Program-made: the position numbers and the translations under genes
Source of the DNA: Pseudomonas maioricensis
GTDB lineage: Bacteria; Pseudomonadota; Gammaproteobacteria; Pseudomonadales; Pseudomonadaceae
Direction: 5' to 3'
Length of the DNA stretch: 64,000 nt
Assembly: GCF_022790535.1 (NCBI RefSeq)
Contig: NZ_LOHG01000006.1
Span: 173,370-237,369, forward strand
Shown here: positions 27,775-36,413 of the stretch, piece after piece
Layout of the letters: every line of letters starts with the position of its first letter
How positions within the stretch are numbered: position 1 is the first letter of the stretch
The notes under the pieces: model-generated
Databases searched by the model: none
What the model was told of the DNA's origin: nothing
What the model saw: the letters and a program-made list of their open reading frames with translations, nothing else

Positions 27775-28365
27775 TTAACGGTTTTCCAGGCTGGCAGCGC
27801 GTGCGTAAGGCAGAGCGCTTTCAGTGCCCTTCAAAGCAGCTTGCTGAGCATGTTGACGCAGGTAACCTGGCAGACGTTGGTCCTGACCAGCCTGACCTTG
27901 TAGCACACCGTTCACCATCGGACCTTGAACAGGTTCGCTGCTTTCGGTGTAGCCAGCCAGTACCGCAGGGCCTTTCACTTGTGGAACAGACAGGCTTGCA
28001 GGCTGTGGAGCCTGTTGCGCCAACTGTGCACCCGCGATGTAGTCCTGGTTGTACAACCGTACGCCAGCCAGTACCGCAACAGTAACCGAAGCGGCAACTG
28101 CAAGACGACCCAGGCTGCGCCATGGACCACGAGCAGCTTTCAATGGGCTGACTTCATCGGCGATCGCGGCAGAAACTGCAGCCGTGATATCCAAGTGAGG
28201 TATCAACAGCTCTTTGTGCATTGCTGCACGAGCAATCTGATAACGCGACCATGTGGCACGTGTATCCGCATCGTCAATGGCATTCAATACCCGACGTAAT
28301 TCCAATTCGTCCGCTTCGTTATCCATCACTGCGGACAGCGATTCCTGCAGGGCTTCACGACTCAT
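27775..28365 (-). CDS. mucA: Anti-sigma factor MucA
   Basis: 196 residues from ATG 28365 (MSREALQESLSAVMDNEADELELRRVL in parts); the long upstream frame overlaps algU and is not used. The cytoplasmic RseA-like domain (1-80) binds AlgU, one membrane helix spans about 85-103 (LGRLAVAASVTVAVLAGV), and the periplasmic tail ends in YARAASLENR. The C-terminus appears intact, with no mucoid-type truncation. It inhibits AlgU until regulated proteolysis releases it. It lies 31 bp after algU. Confidence 0.96.
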   Translation of the reverse strand: MSREALQESLSAVMDNEADELELRRVLNAIDDADTRATWSRYQIARAAMHKELLIPHLDITAAVSAAIADEVSPLKAARGPWRSLGRLAVAASVTVAVLAGVRLYNQDYIAGAQLAQQAPQPASLSVPQVKGPAVLAGYTESSEPVQGPMVNGVLQGQAGQDQRLPGYLRQHAQQAALKGTESALPYARAASLENR

Positions 28366-28396
28366 GGCGGTTCCTCTCTTGGCTATCGCCGCTGTC

Positions 28397-28978
28397 TCAG
28401 GATTCCTGCAACAACGGCTGCAGGGCTTTATCGATGGCTTCCCGAGCGCGGAAAATCCGGGAGCGCACGGTACCCACCGGACATTGCATGACGCTGGCAA
28501 TGTCCTCGTAACTCAGACCGTCGAACTCACGTAAAGTTAGGGCAGTACGCAAATCTTCCGGGAGAAGCTGGATAGTTCGATGGACAGTTCCTTCGATCTC
28601 ATCCCTTAACAATGCACGCTCCGGCGACTCGATGTCCTTGAGGCCGTGATCGCCATCGTAGAACTCCGCGTCTTCAGACCTTACATCGCTATCTGGTGGT
28701 CGCCGACCGCGCGACACCAGATAGTTCTTCGCCGTGTTAATGGCGATACGGTACAGCCATGTGTAAAAGGCGCTGTCACCGCGAAAATTTCCAAGTGCAC
28801 GATAGGCCTTGATAAAGGCTTCCTGCGCAACATCTTGAGCTTCATGGGTGTCGTGCACGAAACGCACGATCAACCCGAGAATCTTGTGCTGATACTTCAG
28901 CACCAACAGATCAAAAGCTCGCTTGTCGCCGCGCTGTACGCGTTCGACCAGCTGCTGATCCTCTTCCTGGGTTAGCAT
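28397..28978 (-). CDS. algU: ECF sigma factor AlgU (RpoE/AlgT, sigma-22)
   Basis: 193 residues from ATG 28978 (MLTQEEDQQLVERVQRGDK). Sigma region 2 contains DVAQEAFIKAYRALGNFRGDSAFYTWLYRIA as successive blocks. Region 4 contains LREFDGLSYEDIASVMQCPVGTVRSRIFRAREAI. It directs transcription of envelope-stress, osmotic-stress and alginate genes. It heads the algU-mucA-mucB-mucD operon, and two AlgU-type promoters upstream indicate autoregulation. Confidence 0.97.
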   Translation of the reverse strand: MLTQEEDQQLVERVQRGDKRAFDLLVLKYQHKILGLIVRFVHDTHEAQDVAQEAFIKAYRALGNFRGDSAFYTWLYRIAINTAKNYLVSRGRRPPDSDVRSEDAEFYDGDHGLKDIESPERALLRDEIEGTVHRTIQLLPEDLRTALTLREFDGLSYEDIASVMQCPVGTVRSRIFRAREAIDKALQPLLQES

Positions 28979-29037
28979 GAACACTCCTCATAACGCTTGA
29001 AGGAGCGCTGTACCAGCCAGTGTGTCGGCTTGCATAC

Positions 29038-29064
29038 ATAGACTCGGGCTTCTCGCAAAAGTTC
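29038..29064 (-). promoter_or_regulatory. AlgU-type promoter proximal to algU
   Basis: On the minus strand GAACTT (29064-29059), a 16-nt spacer and TCTAT (29042-29038) closely fit the sigma-22 consensus GAACTT-N16/17-TCTGA. The -10 element lies about 60 bp before the algU ATG, so algU probably activates its own transcription. Confidence 0.7.
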
Positions 29065-29225
29065 TCCCCTCCAGGCAAGTTTCCTGCGGACGCTCAAAGG
29101 CCCGCACGAAAAACGCAGCTCGAACCAGGTCGGCTGCGCGAATAATCTAGTCGTCGAATTCGCCGTTGGTAGCTTGTTCCAGCCCCACTCAAAAGCCGAC
29201 GCCGTCCCTTTACAGGCAACCAGCT

Positions 29226-29253
29226 ATGGAACCCGGGCCATCATAAAAAGTTC
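29226..29253 (-). promoter_or_regulatory. Second AlgU-type promoter candidate upstream of algU
   Basis: On the minus strand GAACTT (29253-29248) is followed after 17 nt by TCCAT (29230-29226). The -35 is perfect and the -10 weaker. A tandem arrangement of AlgU-dependent promoters is known for algU in P. aeruginosa. The rest of the 28979-29474 intergenic space (about 500 bp) shows no other gene and must also carry the divergent nadB promoter. Confidence 0.5.
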
Positions 29254-29474
29254 CCGGAGTTCGATCGCAGGTGTGAGACCAATACCCTTACTGCGCGGGA
29301 AATCAGTTGCAGTATTACAAGATCTGCGACCAACCTGACGGGTAACGGTATGCATTCAGACACGGACTGGAGCACAATCCGGGCCCTTCATGGTTTCACA
29401 TTGCCATAAAGGCGCGGCTATTGTGCCGCTAGCCCCTTACTTATACTAGTGGCCGCAGCATGCGGAATTCATAG

Positions 29475-31091
29475 ATGAGCCAACATTTTCAACACGACGT
29501 ATTAGTGATTGGCAGTGGCGCGGCAGGATTGAGCCTCGCACTGACGCTGCCAGCACATTTGCGGATTGCTGTTTTGAGTAAAGGGGAGCTGGCCAATGGC
29601 TCCACATTCTGGGCTCAAGGCGGCGTCGCGGCGGTACTGGATGAAAGCGACACGGTGCAATCACACGTCGAAGATACGCTGAATGCAGGCGGCGGACTGT
29701 GCAACGAAGACGCCGTACGTTTCACGGTCGAACACAGTCGCGAAGCAATCCAGTGGCTGATTGACCAAGGCGTGCCGTTTACCCGCGACGATCCGCCAGG
29801 CGCCGAGGATGGCGGCTTTGAATACCATTTGACCCGAGAAGGCGGCCACAGCCATCGACGCATCATCCATGCGGCAGATGCCACCGGCGCAGCTATTTTC
29901 ACCACCCTGCTCGCACAGGCCAGGTTACGGCCCAATATTGAACTGCTGGAACAACGGGTCGCAATTGACCTGATTACCGAGCCCAGACTCGGCCTCGACG
30001 GACAACGCTGCCTGGGAGCCTACGTGCTCAATCGCAGCAGCGGCGAAGTGGATACCTATGGTGCACGCTTCACAGTCCTGGCTTGCGGCGGCGCAGCCAA
30101 AGTCTATCTCTACACCAGTAACCCGGATGGCGCCTGCGGTGATGGCATCGCCATGGCTTGGCGCTCAGGTTGTCGAGTCGCCAATCTGGAATTCAACCAG
30201 TTCCACCCTACGTGCCTGTACCACCCTCAAGCCAAAAGCTTTCTGGTGACCGAGGCGCTGCGCGGCGAAGGGGCCTACCTCAAACTGCCGAACGGCGAAC
30301 GCTTCATGCAGCGCTTCGACACTCGCGCAGAGCTGGCTCCGCGCGACATCGTCGCCCGTGCCATCGACCATGAAATGAAGCGCCTGGGTATTGATTGCGT
30401 CTACCTGGACATCAGCCACAAACCTGAAGCCTTCATCAAGAGCCACTTTCCCACGGTCTACGAACGCTGCCTGGAGTTTTCCATCGACATCACCCGCCAG
30501 CCGATCCCGGTGGTCCCGGCAGCGCATTACACCTGCGGTGGCGTAGTGGTTGATAAACACGGACGTACCGACGTGCCCGGACTGTATGCCATTGGCGAAA
30601 CCAGCTGCACAGGCCTGCATGGGGCGAACCGTATGGCCAGCAACTCCCTGCTGGAATGTTTTGTTTATGCCCGCTCAGCGGCTGCGGACATTCTCCAGCG
30701 ACTGCCGCAAACGCCCGAGACCGCCGCCTTGCCAAGCTGGGATGCCAGCCAGGTGACTGACTCCGATGAAGACGTGATCATCGCCCACAACTGGGATGAG
30801 CTCAGACGCTTCATGTGGGATTACGTGGGAATCGTGCGTACCAACAAGCGCCTGCAGCGCGCCCGGCACCGGGTACGGCTGCTGCTTGACGAGATCGATG
30901 AGTTCTACAGCAACTACAAGGTCAGTAGAGACCTGATCGAGCTGAGGAACCTTGCTCAAGTAGCAGAACTGATGATCAGTTCCGCCATGGAGCGCAAGGA
31001 GTCTCGCGGCCTGCATTACACGCTGGACTATCCCCGGATGCTGCCCGAAGCGCTCGACACTATTCTGGTGCCGCCCACCTACGTCGGCTGA
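29475..31091 (+). CDS. nadB: L-aspartate oxidase
   Basis: 538 residues. The FAD dinucleotide-binding loop is [16 protein letters not shown] at the N-terminus. Active-site and family blocks are [31 protein letters not shown] and [24 protein letters not shown]-terminal helical domain resembles that of succinate dehydrogenase. It oxidises L-aspartate to iminoaspartate, the first step of NAD synthesis, in the cytoplasm. Its position divergent from algU is conserved in Pseudomonas. Its 3' end overlaps the convergent ygfX gene by 32 bp. Confidence 0.97.
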   Translation: MSQHFQHDVLVIGSGAAGLSLALTLPAHLRIAVLSKGELANGSTFWAQGGVAAVLDESDTVQSHVEDTLNAGGGLCNEDAVRFTVEHSREAIQWLIDQGVPFTRDDPPGAEDGGFEYHLTREGGHSHRRIIHAADATGAAIFTTLLAQARLRPNIELLEQRVAIDLITEPRLGLDGQRCLGAYVLNRSSGEVDTYGARFTVLACGGAAKVYLYTSNPDGACGDGIAMAWRSGCRVANLEFNQFHPTCLYHPQAKSFLVTEALRGEGAYLKLPNGERFMQRFDTRAELAPRDIVARAIDHEMKRLGIDCVYLDISHKPEAFIKSHFPTVYERCLEFSIDITRQPIPVVPAAHYTCGGVVVDKHGRTDVPGLYAIGETSCTGLHGANRMASNSLLECFVYARSAAADILQRLPQTPETAALPSWDASQVTDSDEDVIIAHNWDELRRFMWDYVGIVRTNKRLQRARHRVRLLLDEIDEFYSNYKVSRDLIELRNLAQVAELMISSAMERKESRGLHYTLDYPRMLPEALDTILVPPTYVG

Positions 31092-31527
31092 ACTTCAAGC
31101 GAAGACGCAGGCGCCGGTGGGCGTCCTGCGCCATGGCATCGCAGGGAATACAAATACTGCGTACCCCATGCCTTCTATCAGACCCTTTACCCGCAAGACG
31201 AAAGCGCAGCACGACGAACAGCGGCAGTGCCATGCTGTCCCGGCACAGTTGCGCAGGCTGCCAGCCATCACGTTGACTCCACAACTGCCAGCCCTCGGCA
31301 TTGCGTCGCAGCCCCGTCAGGGCGGTGGGGCTTGAAAGCAAAATCGAACCCGGTATGACCCAAAAGCCATGCGCCATGCAAAGGACGAGGCCCAGCAAAA
31401 ATGCCCAGCCAGGGATCGCAAGCATACAAAGGGCTATCAACGACAGAAAGCAGGCAACCCCGTACGCCACCAGCAGCCCACGGGAGGCATGCCAACGGCA
31501 CTCAAAATGATCACTTGGGCTGAACAC
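31060..31527 (-). CDS. ygfX: YgfX family membrane protein
   Basis: 155 residues. The start [21 protein letters not shown] resembles YgfX/CptA proteins. Two membrane helices lie at about 18-60 ([34 protein letters not shown] spread over two segments). The rest is cytoplasmic and ends in a very basic tail. The start overlaps the sdhE stop by 17 bp, so the two are coupled. In E. coli ygfX was described as the partner of sdhE (CptBA), a proposed toxin-antitoxin pair; the metabolic role of SdhE makes that name doubtful. The 3' end overlaps nadB. Confidence 0.75.
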   Translation of the reverse strand: MFSPSDHFECRWHASRGLLVAYGVACFLSLIALCMLAIPGWAFLLGLVLCMAHGFWVIPGSILLSSPTALTGLRRNAEGWQLWSQRDGWQPAQLCRDSMALPLFVVLRFRLAGKGSDRRHGVRSICIPCDAMAQDAHRRLRLRLKFSRRRWAAPE

Positions 31528-31765
31528 GATCCAGAATCATGCGAACCATGCGCTGTAACTCTGCGTCTTCAGATTCGGCACGCTGCATAAACCAGCCGAA
31601 CATGTCCTGATCTTCACAGGTCAGGAGGCGGCGATACAGATCGCGGTCTACGTCATTGAGCGAGGGGTAGACTTCCCGGACAAACGGTACCAACAGCACA
31701 TCCAGTTCAAGCATGCCGCGGCGGCTGTGCCAGTAAAGGCGGTTGAGTTCGACGTCTTCGACCAT
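31511..31765 (-). CDS. sdhE: FAD assembly factor SdhE
   Basis: 84 residues from ATG 31765; the frame runs upstream but only this start fits the family ([22 protein letters not shown]). The conserved RRGMLELD carries the RGxxE-type motif. [17 protein letters not shown] is the second family block. SdhE promotes covalent FAD attachment to succinate dehydrogenase and related flavoproteins. It is coupled to ygfX and lies divergent to ygfZ. Confidence 0.93.
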   Translation of the reverse strand: MVEDVELNRLYWHSRRGMLELDVLLVPFVREVYPSLNDVDRDLYRRLLTCEDQDMFGWFMQRAESEDAELQRMVRMILDRVQPK

Positions 31766-31908
31766 GGAGCGCTCCTCAAAATAGGCGGCGAGTATACAGC
31801 CGCGAGGCGCATCAGCGAACCGCACAATAGTCGCAGTAGTTTTCATGTACCCATTATCCGGACTCGGCACTATCATGTGGCCCAGACTTTTTCCCGTTGC
31901 GATGACTC

Positions 31909-32850
31909 ATGGCCGACTCAGCTTTTTACTGCCCGCTTTCCCATGAAGGTGTTCTCGCCGTCCGCGGCGTCGATGCCAGCAAATTCCTGCAGGGCCAATT
32001 GACCTGCAATCTCGATTACCTGAACGAAGCCAGGGCCAGCCTTGGCGCCCGTTGCACGCAAAAGGGCCGCATGCAATCGAGCTTCCGTATTCTTCTTGAA
32101 GGCGACGGCTGCGTGCTGGCGATGGCCAGCGAGCTGATCGAAGCACAGCTGGCCGACCTAAAGAAATACGCCGTGTTTTCCAAGTCGAAACTGACCGATG
32201 AAAGCGCCTCCTGGGTGCGTTTCGGCCTGCACAATGGAGACGGAGCCCTGGTAAACCTGGGCCTCGATCTCCCACAAGACACCGATGCGGTTGTCCGCGC
32301 CAACGACCTGATTGCGGTCAGGGTCTCTCCCGCCCGGGCTGAATTGTGGGTCCGTTCAGAGCATGCCGATGAAACTCAATCGCGTCTGGCTGCACAGTTG
32401 AGCGAAGGCACACTCAACGATTGGCAGTTAGGTCAGATTCGCGCTGGTATTGGCCAGGTGTTCGGCACCACGCGCGAAGAATTCATCCCACAGATGATCA
32501 ACCTGCAAGCCGTCGGCGGTGTCAGCTTCAAGAAAGGCTGCTACACAGGCCAGGAAATCGTGGCCCGCATGCAGTATCTCGGCAAACTCAAACGTCGCCT
32601 CTATCGCCTGACACTGGCTGATCAAGAGCTTCCCGAGCCGGGTGCAGCCTTGTTTTCCCCGGTACACGCCAGCGCCGTCGGCAACGTGGTTCTGGCGGCA
32701 AAGGCTGGGCACGGCTTTGAGTTACTGGCAGTACTTCAGGCCGATGCAGTGGAAAATGGCCAGATTCAACTTGGCTCACCCGAGGGGCCAGGCCTGCAAC
32801 TGGCTGACTTGCCCTACACGCTGGACAGCAAACTCGAAACACAGCGCTGA
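31909..32850 (+). CDS. ygfZ: Folate-binding Fe-S cluster protein YgfZ
   Basis: 313 residues of the GcvT-like fold. The family signature is VSFKKGCYTGQEIVARMQYLG with the essential Cys at about residue 211. The N-terminal block DASKFLQGQLTCNLDYL is also typical. YgfZ supports assembly or repair of certain [4Fe-4S] enzymes with tetrahydrofolate. It is next to sdhE, as in many gammaproteobacteria. Confidence 0.93.
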   Translation: MADSAFYCPLSHEGVLAVRGVDASKFLQGQLTCNLDYLNEARASLGARCTQKGRMQSSFRILLEGDGCVLAMASELIEAQLADLKKYAVFSKSKLTDESASWVRFGLHNGDGALVNLGLDLPQDTDAVVRANDLIAVRVSPARAELWVRSEHADETQSRLAAQLSEGTLNDWQLGQIRAGIGQVFGTTREEFIPQMINLQAVGGVSFKKGCYTGQEIVARMQYLGKLKRRLYRLTLADQELPEPGAALFSPVHASAVGNVVLAAKAGHGFELLAVLQADAVENGQIQLGSPEGPGLQLADLPYTLDSKLETQR

Positions 32851-32956
32851 TCCAGGCGAACACCTTCACGCTGGAAATGTCTGCATATCTGTCCCGCCTC
32901 GTCACGCCCTGGGTGTGCCGAGGTGCGGGACTACCCAAACGCCCACGAGATGCGAC

Positions 32957-33778
32957 ATGAGCAAGATGGCTGAAGAGGTGCAAAGGAACTTGATCAAGGC
33001 AATCGATAGAGATGCCTTGTTCTTGCCTACCCTCCCGGAAGTAGCATTAAAGATTCGCCTTGCAGCCGAAAACACCGAAATCAGCGTTGCCGAGCTGAGT
33101 CGCGTTATCGGCAGCGATACCGCGCTTTCAGCACGCTTGATCAAGGTGGTGAACAGCCCGCTGCTGCGCCCCAACTTTGAGGTCAGCGACGTCAATACGG
33201 CGATCACCCGCCTGGGCGTCAACTACACCTGCAATCTAGCCATCGGGCTGGTGGTGGAACAGATGTTCCATGCCAAATCCGAAGTCGTAGAAAGCAAATT
33301 ACGCGAAATATGGAAACAAAGCCTGCAAGTCGCTGGCATCAGCTATGCACTCAGCTACCGGCGCTCGGAGCTCAAACCGGACAAGGCGACCCTCGCCGGG
33401 CTTATCCATCTGATTGGTGTGCTGCCGATCCTGACCTACGCCGAAGATCACTTCGAGCTGCTATCGGATCCGGTCAGCCTCAACCATGTCATTGAGGCCA
33501 TCCACCCGGTCATCGGCGAACGCTTGTTGCGCTCCTGGGACTTTCCCGAACCGTTGGCGAGCGTGCCAAAAAGTTTTCAAGACTTCACTCGCGTATCGAA
33601 ATCGGCGGATTACATCGACCTGGTACAGATCGCGACTGTGCACATCTACCAGGGCACCGGGCATCCGTATAGCCAGATCGATATGAGCAGCCTCCCGGCA
33701 TTCCACCAGTTGGGCCTGGACATGAGCGGCGGCCATTTGGGGGCCGAAATGGATGAAGCCAAGATGATGCTCTATTAG
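32957..33778 (+). CDS. HDOD domain-containing protein
   Basis: 273 residues from ATG 32957 (MSKMAEEVQRNLIKAID); the open frame extends much further upstream over the end of ygfZ, but that part is unrelated. The HDOD domain occupies most of the protein: LFLPTLPEVALKIRLAAEN, SVAELSRVIGSDTALSARLIKVVNSPLL and AGLIHLIGVLPIL. HDOD proteins are HD-related but usually non-catalytic signalling modules. There is no linked output domain and the specific role is unknown. It stands alone between ygfZ and a REP element. Confidence 0.88.
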   Translation: MSKMAEEVQRNLIKAIDRDALFLPTLPEVALKIRLAAENTEISVAELSRVIGSDTALSARLIKVVNSPLLRPNFEVSDVNTAITRLGVNYTCNLAIGLVVEQMFHAKSEVVESKLREIWKQSLQVAGISYALSYRRSELKPDKATLAGLIHLIGVLPILTYAEDHFELLSDPVSLNHVIEAIHPVIGERLLRSWDFPEPLASVPKSFQDFTRVSKSADYIDLVQIATVHIYQGTGHPYSQIDMSSLPAFHQLGLDMSGGHLGAEMDEAKMMLY

Positions 33779-33810
33779 GGAGCAATTCGCACAATGGACG
33801 TGAACCCTGC

Positions 33811-33899
33811 AAGAGCGAATTCATTCGCGAAGAGGCCGGTACATTTCATAGAAATCTAACGGCCTTGATACTGCATTCGCGAATGAATTCACTCCCACA
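33811..33899. repeat. REP hairpin, GAGCGAATTCATTCGCGA family
   Basis: The left arm AGAGCGAATTCATTCGCGA and the right arm TTCGCGAATGAATTCACTCC form a long inverted repeat. It is related to the copy at 56268-56350. It lies between the convergent HDOD and tctE genes. Confidence 0.85.
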
Positions 33900-33921
33900 C
33901 AGATCGCACATGCATTAAGGC

Positions 33922-35313
33922 CTACTGCGCTGCGATAAAACTCACCCGCACCTTCAACCCACCCGCAACACCATCGTGAAGGCTGATCTGCGCCAGATGT
34001 GCGCGGCATATTTCACCGACTATCGCCAACCCCAGGCCCGATCCCTTGCCTTGCTGACGACTGCGATAGAAGCGCTCGAATACCCTGTTGCGCTCTGCCT
34101 CAGGGATGCCCGGACCATCATCCTCAACCTCGAGAACACCCGGCGCACTGACGCGCAGGATTACGTTGCCGCCTGATGGGGTGTGCGCCAGCGCGTTATC
34201 GATAAGGTTGCTCAACAGCTCATTGAGCAATGTAGGCTCGCCCTGAAGCCAGACCGGCTCATCCGCTTCGAGCGCAAGAGAGACGCCGTGGGCATGCGCC
34301 AGCGGAGCCATCGCCATACCCAGCTCGCGGGCCAACTGACTCAGGTCCAGAGTCTGCGCCCCACCCTCGGCAATGGCCCGCGCACCGTTTTCAATACGGG
34401 CCAACGACAACAACTGGTTAGCCAGATGGGTTAGCCGATCAGTCCCCTGCGCCGCAGCCTCAAGCGTCGTGCGCCAATGAGCAGGCTCGGGATCTCGCAA
34501 CCCCAATTCGACCCGGGCCTTGAGTGCTGCCAGTGGCGTGCGCAACTCATGAGCCGCATCGGCAATAAACTGTGCTTGCCGCTCGAATTGCTGCCGAAGA
34601 CGCTCGGTGAAGTGATTCAGCGCGTTAACCAACGGGTGCAACTCATGCTGAACCTCGACCAGAGGCAAAGCTCGCAAATCATCCGGTTGCCGCGCTTCCA
34701 CTTCGGCGCGCAAGCGCTCCAGCGGGCGCAATGCCGCGCTGACGGTAAACCACACCAGCAACAACGCCCCCGCGCCCAGCATGCCCAATCGCAGCAAGGT
34801 ATCAGCCATCAGGCTGCGCGCCATGCTGACCCGAGCCTCTTCAGTCTCGGCGACGCGGATCTCCGCCATGCCATTCATATTCGGCTCGCTGACCGGCTTG
34901 AGCAGGCTCACCACCCGCACCGATTGCCCTTGATAGCGCGCAGTATAAAAGCTGGCCAGCGCCGGGTAGTCATCCGTGCGCAACGTACCGGGAGGCGGCG
35001 GCGGCAGGTTTTCGTAGCCGGAAATCAACTTTCGGTTGATGTCATTGACTTGGTAATAGATACGGCCTGCACTGTCGTAAGCGAAGGTGTCCAGCGCGAT
35101 GTAAGGCACATCGGCGCTCAAGGTTCCATCACGCTGGGAGACACCCGCAGCAATGGTCCGGGCCGAAGCCAACAAGGTTCGGTCGTATGCGATGTCAGCA
35201 GCTTCCCGACCATTCCAGTAAGCGCTGAGACCGCTTGCCAGCATCAACACCGTGAGCAATACACCCAGATTCCACAGTAACCGCCAACGCAGGCTGTTAT
35301 GGCTGTTCATCAC
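33922..35313 (-). CDS. tctE: Sensor histidine kinase TctE
   Basis: 463 residues. A membrane helix lies at about 12-30, followed by a periplasmic sensor domain to about 165, a second helix (about 170-192) and a HAMP-like linker. HisKA is QFIADAAHELRTPLAALKAR with the phospho-acceptor His at about residue 250. The ATPase domain carries EDDGPGIPEAERNRVFERFY and GKGSGLGLAIVGEIC. The periplasmic domain is of the two-component sensor-kinase N-terminal type found in TctE/QseC kinases. It should sense tricarboxylates and phosphorylate TctD. The start overlaps the tctD stop by 17 bp. Confidence 0.9.
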   Translation of the reverse strand: MMNSHNSLRWRLLWNLGVLLTVLMLASGLSAYWNGREAADIAYDRTLLASARTIAAGVSQRDGTLSADVPYIALDTFAYDSAGRIYYQVNDINRKLISGYENLPPPPPGTLRTDDYPALASFYTARYQGQSVRVVSLLKPVSEPNMNGMAEIRVAETEEARVSMARSLMADTLLRLGMLGAGALLLVWFTVSAALRPLERLRAEVEARQPDDLRALPLVEVQHELHPLVNALNHFTERLRQQFERQAQFIADAAHELRTPLAALKARVELGLRDPEPAHWRTTLEAAAQGTDRLTHLANQLLSLARIENGARAIAEGGAQTLDLSQLARELGMAMAPLAHAHGVSLALEADEPVWLQGEPTLLNELLSNLIDNALAHTPSGGNVILRVSAPGVLEVEDDGPGIPEAERNRVFERFYRSRQQGKGSGLGLAIVGEICRAHLAQISLHDGVAGGLKVRVSFIAAQ

Positions 35314-35974
35314 GGCTTTCCAGCAAATAGCCCAGACCGCGGAACGTCACGATCGCTACAGGATGCCCATCGAGCTTCTTGCGCAGTCGATGCACATAGA
35401 TTTCGATAGCGTCAGCGCTGGCCTCTTCATCCAGACCAAACACCTGCGAGGCCACTTGCTCCTTACTCATCACCCTGCCCGGCCGTGCAATCAATGCCTC
35501 CAGCACCGCCTGCTCCCTGGAGGTCAGGGTCAACAGTTCGTCGCCCAAGGTGAATCGCCGGGTGTCCAGATCGTAGGCCAGCACCCCACAACGCTGCTGC
35601 CGCTCGCCGCCCAGCACGCTACGTCGCAACAGCGCCTTGACTCGCGCCTCCAGCTCCGAAAGCTCGAAAGGTTTAGCCAAATAGTCATCAGCCCCAAGAT
35701 TGAGGCCATGAACGCGGTCCTTCACATCACTGCGCGCGGTCAGCATCAGCACAGGCAGGTTCTTGCCCCGCCCACGCAGCCGTGCGAGCACTTCAAAGCC
35801 ATCCATGCGCGGCAAACCGACATCCAGGATGACGGCAGCATATTCCTCGCTGCTCAATGCCAGATCAGCAGCAACACCATCGTGCAATACATCGACGGTC
35901 AACCCGGCCCCCTTCAAGGCCTGGGCGACGCTTTCGGCTAATTGCAGATGATCTTCAACGAGAAGAACACGCAT
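35297..35974 (-). CDS. tctD: Response regulator TctD (OmpR family)
   Basis: 225 residues. The receiver domain has Asp51 (VILDVGLPRMDG) as phosphorylation site and the conserved Lys in LAKPFELSELEAR. The OmpR-type winged helix (about 125-222) includes VEIYVHRLRKKLDG-like EIYVHRLRKKLD and TFRGLGYLLE. It probably controls the divergent tctCBA genes, and three direct repeats in the intergenic region are candidate operators. Confidence 0.92.
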   Translation of the reverse strand: MRVLLVEDHLQLAESVAQALKGAGLTVDVLHDGVAADLALSSEEYAAVILDVGLPRMDGFEVLARLRGRGKNLPVLMLTARSDVKDRVHGLNLGADDYLAKPFELSELEARVKALLRRSVLGGERQQRCGVLAYDLDTRRFTLGDELLTLTSREQAVLEALIARPGRVMSKEQVASQVFGLDEEASADAIEIYVHRLRKKLDGHPVAIVTFRGLGYLLESRDEQP

Positions 35975-36076
35975 CGACTTCTCCTGATAGCGTGGCTTTT
36001 ATGGAGCCCGGAGTTTACAGGCGCGCCAGAGGCTGTGAAGCACTGAAACAAATCTAAACTCAATTTAGGTTGCCAT

Positions 36077-36106
36077 TGAAAGGTAACTGAAAGGTTTATG
36101 AAAGCT
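36077..36106. promoter_or_regulatory. Triple 11-bp-spaced direct repeat, probable TctD operator
   Basis: TGAAAGGT (36077-36084), TGAAAGGT (36088-36095) and TGAAAGCT (36099-36106) are spaced exactly 11 bp apart. Direct repeats at about one helical turn are typical of OmpR/PhoB-type regulators. The site lies about 100 bp before tctD and 310 bp before tctC, in the 439-bp divergent intergenic region (35975-36413), where no further gene is seen. Confidence 0.6.
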
Positions 36107-36388
36107 TCGCTGTTTAGCATCACGCAACTGCCGCTTTAGCGGACGTCAAGAAAAGCGCCAAGACGATGCGCTTTCACAATAAGAACAAGAACGGAGTCGA
36201 CCATGACACAGCCAATGTCCAGGGCACCCTCGCCCGCCTGCAGAACCGATTTCCACGCTTTCAATTGCACGCATTCCTTTGCGTACACATCCCCGTTTGC
36301 TTTCGATATTCATTCACTGCGATGAAGCCTGTCCGGGCTAGCCTGTTTGTGGCCGCTCGTAAAACGAATCGAACACAGTTCTACACCC

Positions 36389-36399
36389 AAAAACAAAAA
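36389..36399 (+). promoter_or_regulatory. Candidate Crc/Hfq motif in the tctC leader
   Basis: AAAAACAAAAA lies immediately before the tctC ribosome-binding site (CTGGAGACTGACCATG). It fits the A-rich AAnAAnAA pattern used for catabolite repression in Pseudomonas. Blocking of this site by Hfq/Crc would cover the initiation region. The evidence is motif and position only. Confidence 0.5.
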
Positions 36400-36413
36400 T
36401 CTGGAGACTGACC

